From Actinomycetota bacterium (GTDB taxonomy: Bacteria > Actinomycetota > Rubrobacteria > Rubrobacterales > Rubrobacteraceae): 64,000 nt of DNA. Position numbers and translations under genes: made by a program. Location of the stretch: assembly GCA_902810695.1 (NCBI GenBank), contig CADDYV010000011.1:1-64000 (forward strand). Reading direction: 5' to 3'. Numbering within the stretch: position 1 is the stretch's first letter; every line of letters starts with the position of its first letter. Positions 46,839 to 55,534 of the stretch are shown piece by piece. Below the pieces are notes generated by a model. It was not told where the DNA came from. It did no database searches and saw only the letters and a program-made list of their open reading frames with translations.

Positions 46839-47747
46839 ATGCGCGATCTTCGCATTGCAGTCATCTTTGTCTCAGGGTTAGTAGTGCTCTCGGCTGCAGC
46901 CTGCGGCGCCCAGAGCGCGAGCCAGGGCACCGGTCCAACCCGATCCGAGCGTTTGAGCACTGTCAGCGCGAAAGACTTTGACCGCGCCAACTTCGGCAAC
47001 AATTCGGCCATAGTCAACAACAAATGGTTCCCTCTCAAGCCTGGAGCGTACTCTGCTTTCGAGGGTTCCGCTATAGACACCGGCGAGCGCGTTTCCCGCC
47101 GCGTGGAGTCCACCGTCACCGACCTGACCAAGGTGATCAACGGCGTGAACACCGTGGTTGTTCTGGAGAACGACATCACCAGTGGCGAGCTGGAGGAGTC
47201 GGAACTCTCCTTCTATGCACAGGACAAAGATGGGAACGTCTGGCACATGGGTGAGTACCCCGAGGAGTACGATAGTGGGAAGTTCGTTAAAGCTCCGGGC
47301 TGGCTTGCCGGTTCTGAAGGCGCAACGGCAGGGATAATGATGAGGGCGCAGCCGCGGACGGGGACGCCCAGCTACTCCGAGGGATACGCTCCCCCTCCGA
47401 TAAGCTGGAAGGACCGGGGGAAGGTGTACAAGGTGGGCCAGAAGACCTGTGTGCCCGTCAAATGCTACAAAAACGTCCTGGTGATCGAGGAGTTCGAGCG
47501 GGACAAACCAGGAGCCTATCAGACCAAGTACTACGCGCCCGGTGTGGGCAATGTTCGAGTCGGATGGCGAGGGCCCAACGAAGATGAGAGGGAGACCCTC
47601 TCTCTGGTCAAAGACACGCGTCTCAGCCCGGAAGCCTTGGTGGAAGCACGTGAGAGCGCACTCAAGCTGGAGAAGCACGCCTACAAGCTCAAGGACTTCT
47701 ACCGTAAAACGCAGCCAGCGAAGCCCACGCTCCGGGTGGGACGATAA
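46839..47747 (+). CDS. Lipoprotein of unknown function (paralogue 1)
   Basis: A 302-residue lipoprotein with signal FVSGLVVLSAAAC. The mature part is related to the next gene: NNKWFPLKPGAYSAF against DNKYFPLKPGTTFIY, then repeated blocks LSFYAQDKDGNVWHMGE, GIMMRAQP and KYYAPGVGNV. It may be an extracellular beta-rich domain. Only one base separates it from the RND stop, so it belongs to the efflux operon. Confidence 0.78.
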   Translation: MRDLRIAVIFVSGLVVLSAAACGAQSASQGTGPTRSERLSTVSAKDFDRANFGNNSAIVNNKWFPLKPGAYSAFEGSAIDTGERVSRRVESTVTDLTKVINGVNTVVVLENDITSGELEESELSFYAQDKDGNVWHMGEYPEEYDSGKFVKAPGWLAGSEGATAGIMMRAQPRTGTPSYSEGYAPPPISWKDRGKVYKVGQKTCVPVKCYKNVLVIEEFERDKPGAYQTKYYAPGVGNVRVGWRGPNEDERETLSLVKDTRLSPEALVEARESALKLEKHAYKLKDFYRKTQPAKPTLRVGR

Positions 47748-47894
47748 CACAGGGACAAAACCTGGGCCTCCACGTCCTGATGAAGTTCTCGGAATCGGAG
47801 TATGGACTGACCGACGAAGCTCGTTTCGGGAGTCGCTGGACGCATGAGATGAGGGCCGAGGTTGGAGTCCCTCGAGAAAGGATGGTTGACGGTC

Positions 47895-48575
47895 ATGGGA
47901 CGAAAAGCGGTATTGAGCGCCATCATCGGCTCGGTGCTTGTGCTTCTGGCCGGGTGCGCGAGCTCCTCAGGGAAAACTTACGCGCCCCACATCAAACCCG
48001 CCGGGTTCACCACCACAATTGACAACAAGTACTTCCCCCTGAAGCCGGGAACCACCTTCATCTACCGGGGCAAGGGAGAGCGCGACGAGATGGCCGTCAC
48101 ATCCGACACCAGGCGGATCATGGGCGTGAACTGCGTCGTAGTTAACGACAGGGCATGGGAAGCCGGCAAGCTGGTCGAACAGACCTACGACTGGTACGCT
48201 CAGGACCAGAAAGGCACCGTCTGGTACTTCGGGGAAGACACGAAGGAGTACAAGAATGGCAAGGTTGTGAGCACCAAAGGCTCGTGGGAGGCTGGCAGAG
48301 ATGGAGCCAAGCCGGGCCTCATCATGCAGGCTCACCCGAAAGTAGGCAAGTCTTACCACCAGGAATACTACAAGGGCAAAGCTGAAGATATGGCCCGCGT
48401 GCTGAGCCTCAACGAGTCGATTAAGGTACCCTATGGTTCCTTCCACCACGTGCTGAAAACCAAGGAGTGGACGCCACTGGAGCCGAATATCGTCGAGCGC
48501 AAGTATTACGCTTCTGGAGTGGGCTACGTGGGCCAGCTGGGGGGCTTACAGCTGATCGCTGTGAAGCATGGATGA
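47895..48575 (+). CDS. Lipoprotein of unknown function (paralogue 2)
   Basis: A 226-residue lipoprotein with signal SVLVLLAGC. It shares with its neighbour the order of motifs: DNKYFPLKPG, WYAQDQKGTVWYFGE, GLIMQAHP, KYYASGVGYV. It lacks the C-terminal helical part of paralogue 1. I chose ATG 47895, at the start of a normal signal peptide; in-frame TTG codons at 47862 and 47886 are alternatives. Last gene of the efflux group. Confidence 0.78.
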   Translation: MGRKAVLSAIIGSVLVLLAGCASSSGKTYAPHIKPAGFTTTIDNKYFPLKPGTTFIYRGKGERDEMAVTSDTRRIMGVNCVVVNDRAWEAGKLVEQTYDWYAQDQKGTVWYFGEDTKEYKNGKVVSTKGSWEAGRDGAKPGLIMQAHPKVGKSYHQEYYKGKAEDMARVLSLNESIKVPYGSFHHVLKTKEWTPLEPNIVERKYYASGVGYVGQLGGLQLIAVKHG

Positions 48576-48711
48576 GGGAAGCTGCTGCACACCCGTGCAG
48601 GAGATGCAAGTGAGAGGACTCTGGCGGACCAGAACTTCAGGGAACACTCCTTCATGAGTCTGTATGAGTAGGATTTGTCTGCGAGAAAAAGCAGGTTGCA
48701 GGACTTTTGTC

Positions 48712-48798
48712 TGGTGCCGGAGGTGGGACTCGAACCCACACGACCTTGCGGCCACCGAATTTTGAGTCCGGCGCGTCTACCAGTTCCGCCACTCCGGC
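48712..48798 (-). tRNA. tRNA-Leu (anticodon CAA)
   Basis: The minus strand folds as a class II tRNA: acceptor GCCGGAG/CTCCGGC, anticodon stem CCGGA/TTCGG with loop CTCAAAA (anticodon CAA at 48764-48762), long variable arm, T arm GTGGG-TTCGAGT-CCCAC, and encoded CCA. It reads UUG leucine codons. Confidence 0.93.
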
Positions 48799-48959
48799 AG
48801 AGTGAGCGAGAGGATTATACCAATGCATGCAGGTTTCTTTGAATAACGCTGGTCAAAAACGTCAATAAATCCTTTACGACGTCGGTTCTGCCGTAGATCT
48901 GCATGAGGGTACAAATTCACGCCAAGCGTATTTTTAAGACTGGTTACTGTTAGAAAACT

Positions 48960-49934
48960 TCAAGGAGTTGCGAAGTCTCTGCTTATGATCAAGGCTTCTT
49001 CCATTTCGCCGCGCAGGTCTTCTTTGGAACCTACGTGGTAGAAGTGGTTGGCTGTTTTGATGACGACGGAAGGCATCTCTCTTTCCAGAGACGGGTTGGA
49101 TCTGTGTCTGTTCTGCTTCCAGGTAGATAGAGCAAAACCAGCGGGCAGATCTCGCAACCTCGCAAGGAGTTCTACGAACTCTTCGCTCGTCCAGCTATTG
49201 TAATAATCGGTGTGACGACCAGCATACGGTGGATCCGCATAAACGAAATCCCTTTTTCTGACCCCGGAGAGAGTCTCGCGCCAATCCGCAACTGCGAATA
49301 CCCAATCGCGAGATCTTATCAACCGCGAGACCCAGGAAACTTGATTCACGATCTTCGTTATATACGCCCTGCTGAAACGCTCGGGCTTCTTGCAGAAAGG
49401 TACGTTGAACTCTCCCTTTTTATTGAAGCGCATAACACCGTTGAAGCAGGCACGGTTCAGAAAGAGGAGGTCGAGACTGGATGGATGAGCATTGAATCTC
49501 TTTCGTACATTGTAGTAATGCTCATCTCCATAGATAGATAAAGAACGGCCCTCGCGCTCAAGGTATTCTCTGACTGTCTTTCCAGTGACATTGCCGGAGG
49601 CAATATCACGATAAAAATTGATGATGTGGAGGTTCGTATCTGCGACCAGTGCCCGCCTGGGCGCAAGGTTGAACAATACTGTCCCCGATCCCAGAAACGG
49701 CTCGATCCAGCGTCCGGCTCCGTTCCACCGAATAGATGAAAATATAAAAGGTGTCAGCTTGGTCTTGATGCCCTGGCATTTCAGGGGTGGCGCTTTGACA
49801 ATATTGGTGATCCGGGGCAGCGATACAGCACTGCTGCTTGTGCCATCAAAGCCGCTTAACGTTAGCTGATCTGGATACTCCAACAACATATTCCTTGATT
49901 GAACAGTTACACCAATTTCTGACTCAGGTTGCAC
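48960..49934 (-). CDS. Orphan DNA adenine methylase (D12/Dam type)
   Basis: A 324-residue N6-adenine methyltransferase of the Dam/DpnM class. The SAM motif is EPFLGSGTVLFN and the catalytic motif is YADPPYAGRHTDYY. No restriction gene lies nearby. Base composition is noticeably more AT-rich than in the flanking genes, which suggests transfer. The start is GTG 49934; ATG 49889 would also give a complete domain. The recognition site is probably GATC-like by family, but this is not certain. Confidence 0.9.
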   Translation of the reverse strand: MQPESEIGVTVQSRNMLLEYPDQLTLSGFDGTSSSAVSLPRITNIVKAPPLKCQGIKTKLTPFIFSSIRWNGAGRWIEPFLGSGTVLFNLAPRRALVADTNLHIINFYRDIASGNVTGKTVREYLEREGRSLSIYGDEHYYNVRKRFNAHPSSLDLLFLNRACFNGVMRFNKKGEFNVPFCKKPERFSRAYITKIVNQVSWVSRLIRSRDWVFAVADWRETLSGVRKRDFVYADPPYAGRHTDYYNSWTSEEFVELLARLRDLPAGFALSTWKQNRHRSNPSLEREMPSVVIKTANHFYHVGSKEDLRGEMEEALIISRDFATP

Positions 49935-50183
49935 GTCGTTTATGGCCTAGTCAAGGCTGTAAGGATAGCGTGTAATACGACGGTCCCAGGGCATTCACCG
50001 CATGATGAGAGGTCGGAGATCTCCTCATGTTACGGCGGCGCATCGCCAGCCACCTACGGGATGCACTCAGGGCAACAACTTGCCCAAGAAGCTTTGCAGT
50101 CTGCGCAGGGCTTGCTTTGCGCCATCTCCAGAAGTGCGGTGATGCTGGAGAAGGAATGATCTTTTGCCTGCCGCGCTCTCCGG

Positions 50184-50197
50184 TATAATCTCTCTGA
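50184..50197 (+). promoter_or_regulatory. polA promoter giving a near-leaderless mRNA
   Basis: A perfect TATAAT (50184-50189) ends eight bases before the polA ATG. Transcription should start at or one to two bases before the start codon, and no ribosome site is present. The -35 region (about TTTTGC at 50162) is weak. Confidence 0.6.
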
Positions 50198-52708
50198 ATG
50201 CGTGTCTATTTGATTGACGGCTACTCCCTTCTATATCGTGCGTTCTACGCGCTGCCGCAGAGCATAGTCACTTCGAGCGGCCTGATGACCAATGCTCTCT
50301 ACGGGTTTACGAGCGTCCTCTTGAAGCTGCTCGACGAGGAGGGCGAGAAGGGGGTCGCGGTCGTCTGGGACGGAGGGATGCCGAAGTTTCGGACGGAGAT
50401 CTTCCCCGAGTACAAGGCCCAGAGATCGGAGATGCCCGAGGAGCTGAAGTCCCAGCTCGACCACCTGGATGAGATCCTGGAGGCCATGAACATCCCGGCG
50501 ATCCGGGCCGAAGGTTTCGAGGCCGACGACTCCATAGCGACGCTCTCGAAGCGTATCCCCGAAGGCACCGAGCTCATGATCGTAACCGGCGATCAGGATG
50601 CGATGCAGCTCGTGGACGGCAATGTGAAGGTCCTGCGGACGAGCGCCCGCCGCGGGTTCTCCCAGACCGAGGTCTACGGCAGGGACGAGGTCATCGAGGA
50701 GTACGGCGTGACGCCAGAGCAGATCCCCGACTACAAAGCCCTCGTCGGAGACCCCTCGGACAACATCCCTGGCGTGAGAGGCATCGGGCCCAAGAGCGCG
50801 GCGAGCCTGCTGCGAGAGTTCGGGAGCGTGGCCGGAATCTACGATAACCTGGACAAGATCTCCGCCAAGGGTACTCGAAAGAAACTCGAAGACGGCAGGG
50901 AGAGCGCGTTTCTGTCGCTGGAGCTGGTGAAGATGCGCTTCGACGTGCCAGTCGAGTTCGACGCGGACGCTCTGAGATTCGAGGGGGTATCGCCGGAGTG
51001 CCGGAAGGTGTTCGAACGCTACGAGTTCAACACCTTCCTCGAAGCTCGACTGCCGAACCTGCCGGTGGTCGGGGGGGAGAGGATAGAACCGCCCGAGAAG
51101 CTGGAAGTTCGCGTCTCCGAAGAGCCGTTACAGCCGAGCTTCGAGCCGGTGGCCCTGGCGCCGGTCGGGGACGGACGCTGGTGCGTTGCGACGGCGGCGG
51201 ATGAGGTGCATCTCTCGGGCGAGGTGCCGCCCGGATCTCTGCAGGTTCACGACGCCAAGAAGACCGGGGTGCGCCAGGCGTCCTTCGACACCTATCTCGC
51301 CGCCTACCTGATACAGCCGGGGACCCGCAGCTACGAGCCGGAAGCCCTGGCGAGAGAGCGGGGACTCCGGCGGGTCGAGGCGAGGCACGAGGATCCTGCG
51401 GTTGCGGGGGCGGCGAAGCGGGCGGCGCTGGTCTACGCGCTCGCGCCGGTGCTGAACGAGCAGCTAGAGGAGATGAAACTCGCCCGGCTCTACTACGACG
51501 TGGAGCTGCCGCTGGCCGATGTGCTGGCGAAGATGGAGAAAGTGGGAATGCCGGTAGACCGCCGGGCTCTGGAGGATATCGGCGCGGAGATCGAAGGTCA
51601 GATCAAAGAGGTCGAGCAGAGGATCTTCGAGGATGTCGGGCATCCGTTCAATATCGGGTCGCCGAAGCAGCTCGGGGAGGTGCTCTTCGAGGAGCTCTCC
51701 ATCCCGCCGGTCCGCAAGACCAAGACCGGCTACTCCACCGATGCGAAGGTCTTGCAGCAGCTAGCGGTGCAGGGCTACACCGTCGCCGAGCGCATCATCA
51801 CCTACCGCGAGCTTGCCAAGCTGAGGGGCACCTACATCGAGGGGCTCGCGAAGCTTATCGGCGAGGATGGCCGCATCCACACCACCCTGAACCAGACCGC
51901 CACGACGACGGGCCGCATCTCCAGCGACTCGCCGAATCTGCAGAATATCCCGGTGCGCACCGAACTGGGGACGCGCATCCGGGACGCCTTCACCGCTTCG
52001 CCGGGACGCAGGCTCCTCGTCGCCGACTACTCCCAGATCGAACTGCGCATCCTGGTGCACATGACCCGCGAGCCCGCGCTCGTCGAAGCGTTCAGAAACG
52101 GCGAGGACATCCACACCCGCACCGCGGCCGAGGTCTTCGACGTTCGCCCCGAGAGCGTTACCCCCGAGCTTCGCCGCCGGGCGAAGATGGTCAACTTCGG
52201 CATCCTCTACGGCATCTCCGGTTACGGGCTCGCCATGCGCCTCGGCAACGTCCACCCTTCCGAGGCTGACCGCTACATAAGGCGCTACTTCGAGCGTTAC
52301 CCGAAGGTTACGGAGTTTATCCAGAAGACCAACGAGGAAGCCGAGAGGTTAGGGTACTCGACGACCCTGTTCGGACGCAGGCGTTACGTGCCGGAGCTCC
52401 GGAACAAGAACAAGAATATTCGCAAGCTGGGGGAGAGGCTCGCGTTCAACGCCAGGGTGCAGGGGACGGCGGCGGATATCATCAAGGTGGCGATGGTGGA
52501 CCTCGACGCCCGGCTCCCCGCGCTCGGGGCAGATATGCTGATGCAGGTGCACGACGAGCTCGTCTTCGACGTGGACGAGGAGAGGTTGGGTGAGGTGGCA
52601 GAACTCGCCACCGAGCGCATGGTCGCGGCCTACGATCTGGACCCGCCGCTCGAAGTCGAGGTAAAAATCGGAGAAAGATGGGGCAGAGTTAAACCATTCG
52701 CTCCATGA
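50198..52708 (+). CDS. polA: DNA polymerase I
   Basis: An 836-residue family A polymerase. The 5'-3' exonuclease domain occupies about residues 1-290 (EGFEADDSIATL, VTGDQDAMQLV). The polymerase domain is C-terminal (LVADYSQIELRILVHM, RRRAKMVNFGILYGISGYG, VHDELVFDV). The middle exonuclease-fold domain is short and lacks the DxE proofreading motif, so it resembles Taq polymerase in being proofreading-deficient. The protein is expected to fill gaps and remove primers in repair and replication. Confidence 0.96.
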   Translation: MRVYLIDGYSLLYRAFYALPQSIVTSSGLMTNALYGFTSVLLKLLDEEGEKGVAVVWDGGMPKFRTEIFPEYKAQRSEMPEELKSQLDHLDEILEAMNIPAIRAEGFEADDSIATLSKRIPEGTELMIVTGDQDAMQLVDGNVKVLRTSARRGFSQTEVYGRDEVIEEYGVTPEQIPDYKALVGDPSDNIPGVRGIGPKSAASLLREFGSVAGIYDNLDKISAKGTRKKLEDGRESAFLSLELVKMRFDVPVEFDADALRFEGVSPECRKVFERYEFNTFLEARLPNLPVVGGERIEPPEKLEVRVSEEPLQPSFEPVALAPVGDGRWCVATAADEVHLSGEVPPGSLQVHDAKKTGVRQASFDTYLAAYLIQPGTRSYEPEALARERGLRRVEARHEDPAVAGAAKRAALVYALAPVLNEQLEEMKLARLYYDVELPLADVLAKMEKVGMPVDRRALEDIGAEIEGQIKEVEQRIFEDVGHPFNIGSPKQLGEVLFEELSIPPVRKTKTGYSTDAKVLQQLAVQGYTVAERIITYRELAKLRGTYIEGLAKLIGEDGRIHTTLNQTATTTGRISSDSPNLQNIPVRTELGTRIRDAFTASPGRRLLVADYSQIELRILVHMTREPALVEAFRNGEDIHTRTAAEVFDVRPESVTPELRRRAKMVNFGILYGISGYGLAMRLGNVHPSEADRYIRRYFERYPKVTEFIQKTNEEAERLGYSTTLFGRRRYVPELRNKNKNIRKLGERLAFNARVQGTAADIIKVAMVDLDARLPALGADMLMQVHDELVFDVDEERLGEVAELATERMVAAYDLDPPLEVEVKIGERWGRVKPFAP

Positions 52709-52753
52709 GGGTGTAAAATAAAGCTGTTGCGTATTACATTTGAGGAATTCTTG

Positions 52754-52759
52754 TATAAT
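52754..52759 (+). promoter_or_regulatory. Probable rpsA -10 box
   Basis: A perfect TATAAT in the 93-base gap between polA and rpsA, about 43 bases before the rpsA ATG. The -35 region is poor (nearest TTGCGT is 21 bases upstream). It allows rpsA expression separate from polA. Confidence 0.45.
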
Positions 52760-52801
52760 CACTGTTCTGCAAGCTATGAAGAAGAGGAAAGTAACTGTTA
52801 G

Positions 52802-54055
52802 ATGACGGAAACCACTGAAAAAACTTCCCGGGCGCTGACCATGAAAGACTTCTTTCGGGAGGAGAACGGGGAGATAGTCCCCATAGATGAGAGCGTCCTG
52901 ATGGACTTCAGCGACGGGGACATAGTCGAGGGCGACATCGTCAGAATAGACAAGGACGAGGTCCTCGTTGACATCGGATACAAGTCGGAGGGGATCATCC
53001 CGGCCAACGAGCTTTCCATCCGCAAGGGCGTGGACCCGCAGGAGGTCGTGGAGCTCGGCCAGCACATCGAGGCGCTGGTGATGCAGAAAGAGGATGCCGA
53101 CGGACGGCTGGTTCTCTCCGCCAAGCGCGCCGCCTTCGAGCGGGCCTGGAATCGCATAGAGGAAGCATACTCCGAGCAGCGCACCGTCGAGGGACCGGTT
53201 ATCGAGGTGGTCAAGGGAGGTTTGATCCTTGACATCGGCCTGCGGGGCTTTTTGCCGGCCAGCCTGGTGGACATCCGCAGGGTTAGGGATCTGGACTCCT
53301 TCCTCGGCCAGAAGCTCGAGTGTAAGGTCATAGAGCTGAACCGCAGCCGCAACAACGTTGTCCTCAGCCGGCGGGCGGTGCTCGAAGAGGAGCGCAAGGA
53401 GGAGCGCGAGAAGATCCTCACCTCGCTGCACGAAGGCGAGGTAGTCAAGGGCACGGTCTCCAACCTGGTTGACTTCGGAGCGTTCGTGGACCTCGACGGC
53501 ATTGACGGTCTGATCCACATCTCCGAGCTCTCCTGGAACCACGTGGACCATCCGAGCGAGGTGGTTCACGTTGGAGAAGAGGTAGAGGTCAAGGTCCTGG
53601 AAGTGGACCAGGATCGGGAGCGGATCTCCCTCGGCCTCAAGCAGACGCGCAGGGACCCGTGGCAGGAGATCGTGGAGCGGGTCAAGGTCGGAGAGACGAT
53701 CCACGGTCGGGTCACCAAGCTGGTCTCCTTCGGGGCTTTCGTCGAGGTTGCCGAGGGCGTCGAGGGTTTGATCCACATCTCCGAGCTTGCCGAGCACCAC
53801 GTCGAGACTCCGGGCGAGGTAGTGCGCAGCGGCGACGAGGTGGACGCCCGGATCATTGATGTGGATCCCAAGCGGCGTCGGCTCTCTCTCAGCCTGCGGC
53901 CCAAGAGAGAGGAGCGCGAGGAGGAGCACCGGCCCCGCCGCGAGGAGCGCGAGGAGCGCCCCCGCCGCGACCGTGACCGCCAGCCTCGCGAGGGCGGTAT
54001 CAGGACCGCCGGAGCCTTCGACCAGCTTTCGGACCTGGATCTGGAACGAGAGTAA
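52802..54055 (+). CDS. rpsA: 30S ribosomal protein S1
   Basis: A 417-residue protein with four S1 RNA-binding domains (starting near GDIVEGDIVRID, EGPVIEVVKGGLIL, EGEVVKGTVSNLVDFGAF and VGETIHGRVTKLVSFGAF). The four-domain form is usual in Gram-positives; E. coli has six. It ends in an Arg/Glu-rich tail (EEREEEHRPRREERE). It helps the ribosome load mRNAs. A strong hairpin follows the stop. Confidence 0.94.
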   Translation: MTETTEKTSRALTMKDFFREENGEIVPIDESVLMDFSDGDIVEGDIVRIDKDEVLVDIGYKSEGIIPANELSIRKGVDPQEVVELGQHIEALVMQKEDADGRLVLSAKRAAFERAWNRIEEAYSEQRTVEGPVIEVVKGGLILDIGLRGFLPASLVDIRRVRDLDSFLGQKLECKVIELNRSRNNVVLSRRAVLEEERKEEREKILTSLHEGEVVKGTVSNLVDFGAFVDLDGIDGLIHISELSWNHVDHPSEVVHVGEEVEVKVLEVDQDRERISLGLKQTRRDPWQEIVERVKVGETIHGRVTKLVSFGAFVEVAEGVEGLIHISELAEHHVETPGEVVRSGDEVDARIIDVDPKRRRLSLSLRPKREEREEEHRPRREEREERPRRDRDRQPREGGIRTAGAFDQLSDLDLERE

Positions 54056-54078
54056 CGCACACCTCTCAAGGACTCAAA

Positions 54079-54113
54079 AAAGGGCCGGTAACCGTGGCGG
54101 TTACCGGCCCTTT
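54079..54113 (+). terminator. Perfect 16-bp hairpin overlapping the coaE start codon
   Basis: Arms 54079-54094 and 54098-54113 (AAAGGGCCGG... and ...CCGGCCCTTT) pair perfectly around the loop TGG. An A-run precedes it and only a short T-run follows. It looks like the rpsA terminator, yet the GTG start codon of coaE begins at 54094, at the loop, and the right arm encodes coaE residues 2-6. Confidence 0.6.
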
Positions 54114-54678
54114 GGCGTGCGGGAAGAGCACCTTCGTCCACATGCTCGCTTCTCTGGGAGCCGAGAGCGTCTCCTCGGATGAGATCGTCCACACCCTGCT
54201 CGCCGATGATTCCGAGACCGCCATCCGCGTCGCCGAACGCTTTGGTGAACACGTGCGGGGCGAGCGGGGCATAGACCGCAAAGCACTCGGAAAAGAGGTC
54301 TTCGGAAACCCGGAAGCTCTCAACGATCTCGAACGTATCTTGCACCCGCTGGTGCGCCGGGAGACCGACCGCAGGATAAAAAGCTCCGATGCCGAAGTAT
54401 TTGTCGCCGAGATTCCTCTTCTGTTCGAGAGCGGGCGTGAGAGCGACTTCGACGTTACGGTCGCGGTGGTCGCGCCGGAGAAACGACGGCGGGCCTGGGC
54501 CGAGGAGCGTGGAATCGGCGAGGACCGGTGGCAGGCCATAGAAGAGCGTCAGTTCTATGGAGAAGAGAAAGCGCGCCGCGCCGACCTGGTAGTACAAAAT
54601 GATGCAGGCAAAGATAAACTTATGGAGCAGGCCAGAGATGTATGGAGTACGGTCCTGAGAGGAGGGTTCGGACGGTAA
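54094..54678 (+). CDS. coaE: Dephospho-CoA kinase
   Basis: A 194-residue enzyme for the last step of coenzyme A synthesis. The P-loop is TGPLACGKST (usually TGGIGSGKS), followed by SSDEIVHTLL, HPLVRRE and VAEIPLLFESG. GTG 54094 gives the expected few residues before the P-loop, and no other start fits. This start lies in the loop of a 16-bp hairpin, which may reduce or regulate translation. It overlaps the transglycosylase gene by 37 bases. Confidence 0.92.
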   Translation: MAVTGPLACGKSTFVHMLASLGAESVSSDEIVHTLLADDSETAIRVAERFGEHVRGERGIDRKALGKEVFGNPEALNDLERILHPLVRRETDRRIKSSDAEVFVAEIPLLFESGRESDFDVTVAVVAPEKRRRAWAEERGIGEDRWQAIEERQFYGEEKARRADLVVQNDAGKDKLMEQARDVWSTVLRGGFGR

Positions 54679-55274
54679 CCTACACGGGCAGGAGGCGCGG
54701 ATACGCGAAACGGAGAGCCCGGCACCGGAGGCTTCTTGCTGTGGGGCTGACGCTCGCCGTTGTTGTCCTGCTTTGCTTGCCGTTTCTACCGCGTATACAG
54801 GAGGCGATTCAGCGGGAGATATATCCCCTGAAGTATGCGCCCCAGATCCGGGCCGACAGCAGGGAGTTCGGCGTGGACCCGACGCTCGTGGCGGGGGTGG
54901 TCTACGTGGAGAGCCGCTTCGGGTATGACTCCGAGTCTTCTAAGGGCGCCTATGGCCTCATGCAACTCATGCCTTCCACCGCAAAATTTATCTCCGAGCG
55001 CAGTGGCATCAGAGGAGATTACCGGGACCCGGAGGTGAACTTGCGGATGGGTACCTGGTACCTGAGCTACCTCGAAAGCCGTTACCCGAATAACAAGAGG
55101 ATGGCACTCGCGGCGTACAACTCCGGCGAAGGGCGGGTGAATGTGTGGGCTTTGCGCAAAGGCTTCGACATACGACGGGATATCCCGTACAAGGAGACGC
55201 GCGACTACGTCCAGAACGTCCTTGAAGCCCAGAAGACCTACAGAGAGCTCTACGGGAAGAATCTGAATCGCTGA
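54642..55274 (+). CDS. Membrane-anchored lytic transglycosylase (SLT domain)
   Basis: A 210-residue protein with an Arg-rich N-terminus, one membrane helix (LLAVGLTLAVVVLLCLPFL) and an SLT/goose-lysozyme-type domain. The catalytic Glu is in VYVESRFG, followed by GLMQLMPSTAKFI and LAAYNSGEGRV. It cleaves peptidoglycan outside the membrane. It is placed after coaE as in other actinobacteria. Confidence 0.92.
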   Translation: MEYGPERRVRTVTYTGRRRGYAKRRARHRRLLAVGLTLAVVVLLCLPFLPRIQEAIQREIYPLKYAPQIRADSREFGVDPTLVAGVVYVESRFGYDSESSKGAYGLMQLMPSTAKFISERSGIRGDYRDPEVNLRMGTWYLSYLESRYPNNKRMALAAYNSGEGRVNVWALRKGFDIRRDIPYKETRDYVQNVLEAQKTYRELYGKNLNR

Positions 55275-55534
55275 AAGCTAGCTGTCCGGGAATCAACCGC
55301 GAAAGAAACCGGAGTCCCGTAACAAGGAACTCCGGTCTCGATGGCCCGGTAACGGCTGGAAGGAGGCGGGGGAGGGGACCGCCGCTCCGGTCTCAGAAAT
55401 AGTACGATGCCGCAATAGGCGTACACATCAGCCATCTGGACTATCTTTTATGGTGTAAATATTAGCCGCACAGCCTATTTCTAGGTGTTGCGAGAAAAAT
55501 TGTAGCAGGCGCGGTGATATAAGGGGTTTCGGGG
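55275..55534. other. Intergenic region with a hairpin
   Basis: About 260 bases between convergent genes. The arms ACCGGAGT/ACTCCGGT (55308-55336) form a hairpin without a T-run. An AT-rich patch at 55440-55510 contains nothing I recognise. Confidence 0.4.
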
